Source: Planctomycetota bacterium (GTDB lineage: Bacteria; Planctomycetota; PUPC01; JABMSA01; JAUWKK01). Taken from it: a stretch of DNA of 13,487 nucleotides. Shown piece by piece: positions 8,041 through 13,476 of this stretch (its first letter is position 1; each line of letters opens with the position of its first letter). The stretch is from assembly GCA_030614245.1 (NCBI GenBank), contig JAUWKK010000032.1, forward strand, positions 1 through 13,487, written 5' to 3'. A program made the position numbers and the translations under genes. The notes under the pieces were generated by a model. The model did not search any database. It saw only the letters and a list, made by a program, of their open reading frames with translations, and was not told where the DNA came from.

Positions 8041-8140
8041 ATTCAGTGATCAGTATTCAGTATTCAGTGGCCAGTGTTCAGTATTCAGTCTCGAAGGCCA
8101 GTGGCCAGTGTTCTTCACTGCTTACTGATAACTGGTTACT
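8041..8140. repeat. degenerate CAGT-rich direct and inverted repeats
   Basis: ATTCAGT or GTTCAGT occurs at 8041, 8055, 8062, 8076 and 8083. It is interleaved with CAGTGATCAGT and two copies of GGCCAGTG (8069-8076 and 8103-8110). The segment 8116-8140 contains related sequence in the opposite sense (on the minus strand it reads AACCAGTTATCAGTAAGCAGTG). The whole can fold back on itself. Similar TCAGT-type intergenic repeats are common in some planctomycete and cyanobacterial genomes (from memory). With copy 1 above it fills the gatC-gatA gap. Confidence 0.7.
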
Positions 8141-8176
8141 TCTTATTGGGCTCCCCGGTGATGTGCTCGGGTGGAT

Positions 8177-8464
8177 TCATTCGATGACCCGTGGCACCTT
8201 GTATGCGTCGCGGGTCCGTTCGGGAGCGTTGGCGAGTGCATCCTCGCGCGGGAGCGACGGCCGCGGCTCGTCCTTGCGCATTACGTTTGCGAGGTCCCAC
8301 GTATGGAATGCCATCTCGACGTCGTCAGTGTTCAGTTTGTTGAGCTGGTCCATGTAAGTCAGGATGTCATCGAGCTGCGAGAGGAACGTCTCCTCTTCTT
8401 CGGGGCGCAGTTCGATGCGCGAGAGCTCGGCAACATGCCTGACTTCTTCACGGCTGATGCGCAC
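8177..8464 (-). CDS. gatC: Asp/Glu-tRNA(Asn/Gln) amidotransferase subunit C
   Basis: GatC is the small belt-like subunit that wraps and stabilises GatA-GatB. The protein is 95 aa, exactly the normal size. It shows the N-terminal helix pattern REEVRHVAELSRIEL, the middle helix FLSQLDDILTYMDQLNKLNTDDVE, and the C-terminal RKDEPRPSLPREDALANAPERTRDAYKVPRVIE, all typical of the family. The GTG at 8464 is chosen because GGGAGG lies 8 nt upstream and the product then starts right at the conserved helix. The longer in-frame ATG at 8560 would run through the promoter and a repeat. It is the first gene of the minus-strand block. Confidence 0.95.
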   Translation of the reverse strand: MRISREEVRHVAELSRIELRPEEEETFLSQLDDILTYMDQLNKLNTDDVEMAFHTWDLANVMRKDEPRPSLPREDALANAPERTRDAYKVPRVIE

Positions 8465-8472
8465 GGGAATAT

Positions 8473-8478
8473 CCTCCC
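8473..8478 (-). promoter_or_regulatory. gatC ribosome binding site (GTG start)
   Basis: GGGAGG on the minus strand is 8 nt from the GTG at 8464, an ideal placement that fixes this non-ATG start. Confidence 0.8.
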
Positions 8479-8493
8479 ATAGTACTATTCGAG

Positions 8494-8522
8494 ATGATAT
8501 CCGCAAAGGCCGGCTGATGCAA
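8494..8522 (-). promoter_or_regulatory. sigma70-type promoter of the gatC operon
   Basis: On the minus strand TTGCAT (8522-8517) and TATCAT (8499-8494, one change from TATAAT) are separated by exactly 17 nt. The predicted start, near 8487, would leave a leader of about 22 nt containing the gatC ribosome binding site. The -10 is strong and the -35 is partial. Confidence 0.6.
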
Positions 8523-8552
8523 GCAATTTCGTCGAAAAAGCAGGGCTTGGGC

Positions 8553-8597
8553 CAGGCCATTCCGCAGGCGGGCAGGCCTGGAGCGCCTGCCGGTCTC
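8553..8597. repeat. dispersed GC-rich repeat, copy 2
   Basis: The 21-nt core at 8553-8573 (CAGGCCATTCC, then GCAGGCGGGC) matches copy 1 with two differences. It is followed by CAGGCCTGGAGCGCCTGCC, an imperfect inverted arrangement. It lies just upstream of the gatC promoter. Confidence 0.65.
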
Positions 8598-8609
8598 TAA
8601 ACGGAATGG

Positions 8610-8640
8610 AACCACAGATAAACACAGATTAACGCGGATG
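8610..8640 (+). repeat. ACCACAGAT / AACACAGAT dispersed repeat, copy 1
   Basis: AACCACAGATAAACACAGAT followed by TAACGCGGATG consists of degenerate 10-11-nt units (accacagata, aacacagatt, aacgcggatg). A second locus with the same units lies at 13355-13409. Such strings recur between genes in many environmental bacterial genomes (from memory); their function is unknown. Confidence 0.65.
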
Positions 8641-8702
8641 AGTTGGTCTGGCTGCCGAGATGGGGCATGTGTTTGGCGTGTTTAGAATAGCGGCGGCTTG
8701 CA

Positions 8703-8783
8703 GCCCCGTTAGGGGCGGAGTGAGAAAGCCCACGGCAACGCCGTGGGTAAGGTTGCCGAGTGAAATCCGAGCCCCAACGGGGC
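8703..8783. repeat. cluster of three GC-rich hairpins (REP-like element)
   Basis: Three perfect hairpins occur within 81 nt: GCCCC-GTTA-GGGGC (8703-8716), CCCACGGC-AAC-GCCGTGGG (8729-8747) and GCCCC-AAC-GGGGC (8771-8783). The outer two share the same stem. The layout resembles REP or small non-autonomous elements mobilised by REP-associated tyrosine transposases, but no transposase is present in the window. Nothing coding is visible across it. Confidence 0.65.
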
Positions 8784-8803
8784 GGACTAGTGCCGGGTAT
8801 CGG

Positions 8804-8910
8804 CAGGCCATGCCGCGGGCGGGCGGGCTGGAAAGCCATGCCCCACGGAGAAATGCTGCTCCATAGGACAGATGCCGCCCCAACCCTCCATAGGCGGGCA
8901 GGCGGGGCGG
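8804..8910. repeat. dispersed GC-rich repeat, copy 3, and following inverted repeat
   Basis: The 21-nt core at 8804-8824 (CAGGCCATGCC, then GCGGGCGGGC) is the third copy. After GCTGGAAAGCCATGCCCCA there is a further inverted pair, CCGCCCC (8875-8881) with GGGGCGG (8904-8910), enclosing ATAGGCGGGCAGG. This completes the 8465-8989 intergenic stretch, which otherwise shows no gene. Confidence 0.6.
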
Positions 8911-8926
8911 AGGTCGGCATGCATGC

Positions 8927-8960
8927 AAAAAAGCACAGGAGGGCTGGGGCCAGCCCTCCT
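8927..8960 (-). terminator. intrinsic terminator of the OmpA-domain lipoprotein gene
   Basis: On the minus strand an 11-bp perfect stem (arms 8950-8960 and 8937-8947, AGGAGGGCTGG and its complement, with a 2-nt apex) is followed after GTGC by six T (8932-8927). It starts about 30 nt past the stop at 8990. This is the clearest intrinsic terminator in the window, and it separates this gene from the gatC operon downstream. Confidence 0.8.
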
Positions 8961-8989
8961 GCTCGAGCTGCTACCGGGGTGGGCGGCAG

Positions 8990-9769
8990 CTATCTGTTTT
9001 GAATCGATACCACCCTGGCCGAAGCGGGCCTCGGGGCGATGGATATCTCAACGCGGCGGTTCCGTTTGCGGTCGGACGGCGAATGGCCGGGTACGAGCGG
9101 ATCGCGGTCGGCGAAGCTGCGGGAGATCATCCGGTTCGAGCTGACGCCGTATGCCCTCAGCGTGCGGAGTACTGCGAGTGAACGGGATGCGCCCAAGCCC
9201 CACAGGTCTGTGTAAATCGCCCTTGTAGCGGGCTTGACCACCGGCAGATCGTCTGTATGGCCGTCAATGTAGATGACATAGCCCGGCTCGACGGTCTTGA
9301 GCTTGCTGGCGACCTTCGCCAGGAGTCTCTTGCCGGCGGGCTTGACGTCCGCTTTTCCCAAGTCGAACTGCACGCGCAATATGAGCGAATTATTCTGCGG
9401 GCGATATTCGACGCCGGTGAGGCGTTTGAGGTCATCGATGATCGCAGCCAGCCGGGGATCCACTGAGCCGACGTCCTGGCGCTCCTTGAGCTGCTGTTCG
9501 AGGTCGGTGATATGGCTCTTGCTCTCGGCGAGCTCGACGAGATAGGTCTTGCCTTGCAGCCGCAAGTTCCTGTTTTCATCACCGATGGCGTTAAGGTCCA
9601 TCATCAGGCGGCTTTTTTCGGCGTTCGTGTTCTGCAGTTGATCCGCGAGCGGGTTGTACTTCCTCTTGATGCTCACGTATCCCATTTTTTCCATCGGCCA
9701 GCAGCCGCCTGCTGCCACTGCTGCGACAATCAACAACAACGCTGCTTTTCCAAACCCCAGATGCTTCAT
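8990..9769 (-). CDS. OmpA/MotB-domain lipoprotein, peptidoglycan-binding
   Basis: The 259-aa protein starts at the ATG 9769, chosen for AAAGGAG 5 nt upstream. Residues 1-22 are a signal peptide (basic start, then LLLIVAAVAA). AAGGC with C23 is a plausible though atypical lipobox (Ala at -3). Residues about 40-100 are a heptad-rich coiled coil (QLQNTNAEKSRLMMDLNAIGDENRNLRLQ and onward). Residues about 118-245 form an OmpA-like domain: IDGHTDD (168-174), LWGLGASRSLAVLRTL (189-204) with the diaminopimelate-contacting Arg at 196, and RKRNRRVEI (234-242). The gap between GHTD and the Arg helix is longer than in Pal and resembles MotB. It is likely an envelope anchor between membrane and peptidoglycan. 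There is no stator TM helix of a true MotB and no Tol gene nearby, so Pal or MotB cannot be claimed. It is monocistronic, with its own terminator, divergent from the pilus genes. Confidence 0.9.
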   Translation of the reverse strand: MKHLGFGKAALLLIVAAVAAGGCWPMEKMGYVSIKRKYNPLADQLQNTNAEKSRLMMDLNAIGDENRNLRLQGKTYLVELAESKSHITDLEQQLKERQDVGSVDPRLAAIIDDLKRLTGVEYRPQNNSLILRVQFDLGKADVKPAGKRLLAKVASKLKTVEPGYVIYIDGHTDDLPVVKPATRAIYTDLWGLGASRSLAVLRTLRAYGVSSNRMISRSFADRDPLVPGHSPSDRKRNRRVEISIAPRPASARVVSIQNR

Positions 9770-9790
9770 TTTGGCTCCTTTCAACATATT

Positions 9791-9850
9791 TTGGGGCCCC
9801 AAGCCATTTTCCAGCCCTCCACGGGCGGGCAAGCAGGATGGATTCATCTG
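9791..9850. repeat. 12-nt palindrome and GC-rich repeat fragment upstream of the lipoprotein gene
   Basis: TTGGGGCCCCAA (9791-9802) is a perfect palindrome 22 nt upstream of the lipoprotein start. It could be an operator or a repeat edge. It is followed by CCAGCCCTCCACGGGCGGGC, similar to the CGGGCGGGC part of the dispersed repeats. The rest of the intergenic stretch up to 10061 shows no gene that I trust. A TATAAT at 10005-10010 lacks a good -35 partner. Confidence 0.4.
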
Positions 9851-10061
9851 CACAAGTGGCCGCAGACGACATCCTCCTGCACGCTATCCATATCGTCAAG
9901 TCGACCGTGATTCTTAAGCGGCAAACCGAAAAAAGATACGTGACTATGCTGGAGAGAGTGTGCGAATTCGAAGCTTGTGCCGGTTTGTATCCCGCTCGGG
10001 TGTATATAATACCAGTATCCCAGGATTCGTTAGTCGCTCTTGTATATCTGTGGGTTTTTTC

Positions 10062-10089
10062 TTGAAATATCTTGTGAGCACGCTATAAT
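10062..10089 (+). promoter_or_regulatory. sigma70-type promoter of the pilus operon
   Basis: TTGAAA (10062-10067) and a perfect TATAAT (10084-10089) are separated by 16 nt. A T-rich tract lies just upstream of the -35. Transcription would begin near 10096 and run into the pilM-pilN fusion, leaving a leader of about 245 nt. It is the best promoter match in the window. Confidence 0.75.
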
Positions 10090-10154
10090 CTGAAGTCTCC
10101 TGGGCGGGTTGGCTGTGTTTCAATGCCTCTGCCGGGAGCATGAGTCCTGTAGGA

Positions 10155-10169
10155 ATCACCGCCTGAGGT
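10155..10169 (+). repeat. 15-nt repeat, copy 1 (ATCACCGCCTGAGGT)
   Basis: An exact 15-nt match to 13454-13468 on the same strand. This copy lies in the pilus operon leader. It ends in GAGGT, which resembles a Shine-Dalgarno, and it forms the 3' arm of the possible leader stem. Confidence 0.6.
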
Positions 10170-10253
10170 CCCCCCTCGACGATGCCGAGCGCCGGCTCGG
10201 TGTTGTGATCAGGCCTGAATGATCGTTCTTTCTTACCGTGCGAAGTCGGAATG

Positions 10254-10277
10254 CCGCCCATGCCTCAGGCATGGCGG
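10254..10277. repeat. strong hairpin in the leader
   Basis: CCG and CCATGCC (separated by one bulged C) pair with GGCATGG and CGG around a TCA loop. It lies about 62 nt before the pilM ATG. It shares the GGCATGGCGGGC flavour of the dispersed repeats, so it may be either a repeat copy or a control element. Confidence 0.55.
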
Positions 10278-10339
10278 GCGAGATGGCGTTTCGACGAGCG
10301 AAGACACGTATTCATATCCAGACTGGAGTGCGGAAAGCT

Positions 10340-12145
10340 ATGCTTGGACGCAGCAGTGCATGGGGCATCGATGTTGGTGAATCGACGATTCGGGCGGTAA
10401 AGGTGAGTGCGGAGAAAGGCCTGGCCCGGATAGTGGCCCTGGATGTCATCCACCGGCCCAGAGGGTCGGCCGCCGCCGGTTACATAGACCGGGACGAGCA
10501 GTTTCGAGCGGCAGTCACGCAGCTTCTCTCACAGAATCCGATCGGGCGCGACACGGTGGCGATCTCGCCGCCGGGGGCCGGTTTCGACCGGTTCATACAA
10601 CTGCCGCCCGTCGAGAAGAAGCGTATCCCGCAGATAGTCAGCTTCGAAGCCCGGCAGCAGATTCCGTTCCCGCTCGAGCAGGTAGTCTGGGATTATCAGC
10701 CCGTAACCACGGATCCGGCCCCGGGGCAGGAGATCGAGGTCGGGCTGTTTGCTTTCAGGGCCGAGGTGATCGAGAACTTCCTGAGCAACCTGAACCAATG
10801 CGGAACCGGCGCCGATATGATCGGCATGGGCCGCCTGGCTCTCTACAATTTCATAATGTTCGATCGCCCGCCGTCGACAGGTACGATGGTCGTGGATTTC
10901 GGTGCGTCCTCGACCGACGTGATAATCATGCACGCCGGCAACTTCCGCGTGAGGTCGATACCATTCGCCGGTGATACTATCACCAAGGCGCTTCAGAACA
11001 AGTTCGGCATCTCGTTGGACGAGGCCGAGGATCTGAAGCGGAAGGCAGGCCAGGCGGGCCAGAGCCGGCAGGTCGAGAAGCTTCTGAACGTGATGCGGCC
11101 GACAATCGACAAGATCGTGGGGCAGGTGGTTCAGACGCTCGGTTTCTTCCGTTCACAGTTCCAGGACCTGAAGGTGGATCAGTGCTGGCTGGTCGGCGAT
11201 GGTTTCAAGCTTGCCGGTGCCGAGGAACAATTCCGGCGTGCCCTCGACTGCCCGGTTCAGCAGCTTGGCGACCTGCACAACGTGGCACTGGGCGAAGAAG
11301 TGCTCACGTCGCCGTATCGCAATGATCTGGCGTCGTTCGGCACGGCGATTGGGCTGGCCCTGCAGGCGATGGGCCTGGGGCCGGTGAAGATCAACCTGCT
11401 GCCCAAAGACATGCTGATGCAGCGCGAAGTCTCGCGCAAGAAGCCTTTTGCAATCGCTACGCTCCTGGCGATCGGCCTCACGATGGCCTCACTCTACCTC
11501 ACCCAGGCCCGTGGCGCCAAGGTCTGGCCTGAAATCAGCGGAAAACTCACATCGAAGATATTATCAATAGAAGCCGGTATGAAGAAGCGCGCCGATGCCG
11601 AGAACCTCGTCACCATAAAGAAGCGCTGCGACAGGCTCGCAAAGCTCGGCCACGGCCGCCTCACGATACTGGATGCCGTCAACAAGATATCGGACGTATT
11701 CAAGGAAATGCCCGTGGACACAAAAGGAAAGGGCATTTACCTGACGAGCCTGAAGGCCGACATGCTCTCGCGTCGGCTGGATGAGAAGGAGCTCACTAAC
11801 CTGCGGCTGACGACTGCCGCAAAGGAACTGATCCCTCGCGACAAGGCCGTGATGCTGTTCGTGCTCAATGCCGAGACGGAGCAGAAGATAGAATACGTAA
11901 CCAACGAGCTGGTCAACAAGCTCCAGAAGTGCTTCCCGGATGCGTCTGTCGCACGTTGGGAGACGCGAGTTATGATTCCTGCCGCTCTACGTGACGAAGC
12001 GGGGCCAGACATGGCAGGGGCAGAAGGTGCCGCCAAACCGCTCGAGATCAACGAGTTCGAGGTCTCATGGCAGGTTCCGCTGCTACCGCCTGAGCCAGGA
12101 GAAACCTCCAGGACCGGTAAGAACGGGAAAGGATGGAACGAATAA
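10340..12145 (+). CDS. pilM: PilM-PilN fusion protein, type IV pilus-like assembly platform
   Basis: The 601-aa protein starts at ATG 10340, which gives the canonical MLGRSSAWGIDVGESTIRAVKV. An in-frame ATG at 10238 would translate the strong leader hairpin. The ribosome binding site is weak (GGAAAG). Residues 1-345 are a PilM-type actin-like fold: phosphate-1 WGIDVGESTIRAVKV (8-22), phosphate-2 VVDFGASSTDVIIM (184-197), adenosine region LVGDGFKLAGAEEQF (284-298), plus FAGDTITKALQNKFGI. The chain then continues into PilN. INLLP (351-355) is the short PilN motif that binds PilM in other bacteria. One TM helix follows (about 368-388), then a coiled region and an alpha/beta periplasmic domain to 601. 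PilM is cytoplasmic and PilN spans the inner membrane, so the fusion ties ATPase-like ring to membrane in one chain. The next gene overlaps the stop as TAATG. Confidence 0.9.
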   Translation: MLGRSSAWGIDVGESTIRAVKVSAEKGLARIVALDVIHRPRGSAAAGYIDRDEQFRAAVTQLLSQNPIGRDTVAISPPGAGFDRFIQLPPVEKKRIPQIVSFEARQQIPFPLEQVVWDYQPVTTDPAPGQEIEVGLFAFRAEVIENFLSNLNQCGTGADMIGMGRLALYNFIMFDRPPSTGTMVVDFGASSTDVIIMHAGNFRVRSIPFAGDTITKALQNKFGISLDEAEDLKRKAGQAGQSRQVEKLLNVMRPTIDKIVGQVVQTLGFFRSQFQDLKVDQCWLVGDGFKLAGAEEQFRRALDCPVQQLGDLHNVALGEEVLTSPYRNDLASFGTAIGLALQAMGLGPVKINLLPKDMLMQREVSRKKPFAIATLLAIGLTMASLYLTQARGAKVWPEISGKLTSKILSIEAGMKKRADAENLVTIKKRCDRLAKLGHGRLTILDAVNKISDVFKEMPVDTKGKGIYLTSLKADMLSRRLDEKELTNLRLTTAAKELIPRDKAVMLFVLNAETEQKIEYVTNELVNKLQKCFPDASVARWETRVMIPAALRDEAGPDMAGAEGAAKPLEINEFEVSWQVPLLPPEPGETSRTGKNGKGWNE

Positions 12146-13296
12146 TGGATTTCGTCAAGAAGAATCTCTTCTGGCTGTGTGCCGGGGCCATTCTCCTGGG
12201 TGAACTAGTATTCGGAGTCGTCTGGCTCAGGGCGAAGTTCAGCGAGAACGCGCGCGAGGAACAGAAGGTTGAAACCAGCCGCAAGAGCCTCGACCGGCTC
12301 CTGGACCAGCGGGATAGACTCGCCAACGACGACATCCTGAAGGCCGCCGAGGCGCATCGCGATGAGGTTGAAGAGAACTATCTCGAAACGTTGCTCTTCC
12401 TGCTGGAGCGCGACTATCGGATCGAGCGCATCGTGCCGCCCCCGCCGTCGGGCAGTCCATTCGACCTGAGCAAGACCGACCGTGCCGCCCGGCAGCAGAG
12501 CTACAGGGAGCATGTCAGGGCGCTGCGGGCGGATGCCGAGGCCGCCGGCATCACCCTCCCCAACGAAACATCGATAGCAGAGGCCAAGTGGGTCAGAGTC
12601 CCCGAGGCCGCACAGATCATCCAGGCCTTCAAGATGCATTGGCTCCAGCAGGCCTGCGTGGAGGCAATGAAGGCCGTGTTGAAGGACTTTCCCAAGGCCA
12701 GGATAGCCATCCACTCTTTCTCTTTCAGCAGGGGTATTGCCGGCGGCACCATCATCGAGCGTCTGCGCGGCACGGGCAAGGACGACAAGGAATACAGCCG
12801 CATCATCTTCAAGCTCCGCGCGTCGATGCGGTTCGAGGATGTCCCCGTCTTCATCTCGCGACTGCTTGAAGGCGACACAACAATTGACGTCAGGTCGTTC
12901 GGCATAACTAAGAAGGACATCGCCGTCGGCGGCGGGGGCGCCGGCGATGCTGCCGCGACTGCCGCCGACATGCGCCTCGCAGGAGTTGAGTTCGATCTCG
13001 AGGCTTTCGATTTCGACGTCTGCATCGAAAAGGTCGTCTTTGCCAAGCCGAAGTTCAAGAACGTCACCGCTGCCGGGGACTGGCTCAAGAACAGGCGCTC
13101 CAAGCTCGGCAACAGCGTTCCCGACAAGCGCGGCCTCCAGAAGTTCCTCATCGAACGCATCGAGACAGTCAAGCCCAAAGAAAGTGCCAACGGCACCGAA
13201 TACATCCTTTATCCCAAGAATCGGACTACCCAGCCCAGACATGATCTCGAGATAGACACCGGCGTGACGGTGTTCTTCGCCACGGTAATGGAATAA
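12145..13296 (+). CDS. bitopic membrane protein in PilO position, Amuc_1100/PilO-like
   Basis: The 383-aa protein starts at ATG 12145, which overlaps the previous stop (TAATG, coupled translation). An in-frame ATG at 12133 adds only MERI and is possible. One TM helix (about 8-28, LFWLCAGAILLGELVFGVVWL) follows a short basic cytoplasmic start. Then comes a long charged coiled coil (about 32-80), a PPPP linker near 96-99, a helical region, and two beta-rich parts (KARIAIHSFSFSRG; YSRIIFKLRASMRFEDVPVFISRLLEGD). A Gly/Ala linker (GGGGAGDAAATAADM) precedes the C-terminal strands FDLEAFDFDVCIEKVVFAKP. This layout matches PilO and the Amuc_1100 pilus-like protein of Akkermansia. The residues alone do not prove homology; position directly after PilM-PilN is the main support. 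It probably forms the periplasmic partner of the PilN domain. Confidence 0.72.
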   Translation: MDFVKKNLFWLCAGAILLGELVFGVVWLRAKFSENAREEQKVETSRKSLDRLLDQRDRLANDDILKAAEAHRDEVEENYLETLLFLLERDYRIERIVPPPPSGSPFDLSKTDRAARQQSYREHVRALRADAEAAGITLPNETSIAEAKWVRVPEAAQIIQAFKMHWLQQACVEAMKAVLKDFPKARIAIHSFSFSRGIAGGTIIERLRGTGKDDKEYSRIIFKLRASMRFEDVPVFISRLLEGDTTIDVRSFGITKKDIAVGGGGAGDAAATAADMRLAGVEFDLEAFDFDVCIEKVVFAKPKFKNVTAAGDWLKNRRSKLGNSVPDKRGLQKFLIERIETVKPKESANGTEYILYPKNRTTQPRHDLEIDTGVTVFFATVME

Positions 13297-13317
13297 GCAC
13301 CTGACGGATGAAACCCT

Positions 13318-13445
13318 GCCGAAGGCAGGCAAGCGCCTGCCCGCCTATGGCGGGGATAAACACAGATAAACACAGATACCCATAACATCAGCGTTCATCT
13401 GTGGTTGCCTTTCTTGGTTGAGTTTCGCAGGCCTGCCTGCGATTC
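13318..13445. repeat. composite repeat region after the pilus genes
   Basis: It opens with a GC-rich repeat (GCCGAAGGCAGGCAAGC, CGCCTGCCCGCCTATGGCGGGG). Next come two AAACACAGAT units (13355-13378), and then the same family in reverse at 13387-13409, reading AACCACAGATGAACGCTGAT on the minus strand. The two halves can fold into a long imperfect hairpin. A final GCAGGCCTGCCTGC palindrome-like piece closes it near 13443. No gene is visible here. Confidence 0.65.
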
Positions 13446-13453
13446 TGGCAGCT

Positions 13454-13468
13454 ATCACCGCCTGAGGT
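13454..13468 (+). repeat. 15-nt repeat, copy 2 (ATCACCGCCTGAGGT)
   Basis: Identical to 10155-10169. Here its GAGGT end lies 8 nt before an ATG at 13477, so it doubles as a likely ribosome binding site for the next gene. Confidence 0.6.
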
Positions 13469-13476
13469 AATTCGAG

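Larger units (their letters stand above)
10097..10339 (+). other. long structured 5' leader of the pilus operon
   Basis: Between the promoter and the pilM start there is no convincing gene but several foldable segments. CCT(G)GGCGG (10099-10107) can pair with CCGCC(TG)AGG (10159-10168). CCGAGC-GCCG-GCTCGG is a 6-bp hairpin (10185-10200). TCAGGCCTGA is a palindrome near 10209-10218. A strong 10-bp hairpin with one bulged C and a TCA loop spans 10254-10277. None is followed by a T-run. A tiny frame (ATG 10182 to TGA 10208, eight codons, MPSAGSVL) follows a GAGGT at 12-nt spacing and could be a leader peptide, with low confidence. I recognise no known riboswitch class. Confidence 0.45.

Noticed and set aside
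8041..8140. CAGT-rich repeats considered as a CRISPR array
   Set aside because: Units are 7-12 nt, degenerate and without uniform spacers, and no cas gene is present.
8597..8928. Short open frames of about 100 codons on both strands within the repeat-rich spacer
   Set aside because: They translate only the hairpin and ACCACAGAT repeats, with no ribosome binding site.
10005..10010. A second TATAAT upstream of the pilus operon
   Set aside because: No acceptable -35 lies 16-18 nt upstream on either strand; the downstream promoter at 10062-10089 is much better.
9944..10261. A 105-codon minus-strand open frame in the intergenic region
   Set aside because: It runs across the TTGAAA/TATAAT promoter and leader hairpins of the opposite strand and shows no domain.
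12205..13332. A 375-codon minus-strand open frame opposite the PilO-like gene
   Set aside because: The + strand gene is translationally coupled to pilM-pilN and has a sensible membrane layout. The minus frame extends into the repeat region and has no start signal.
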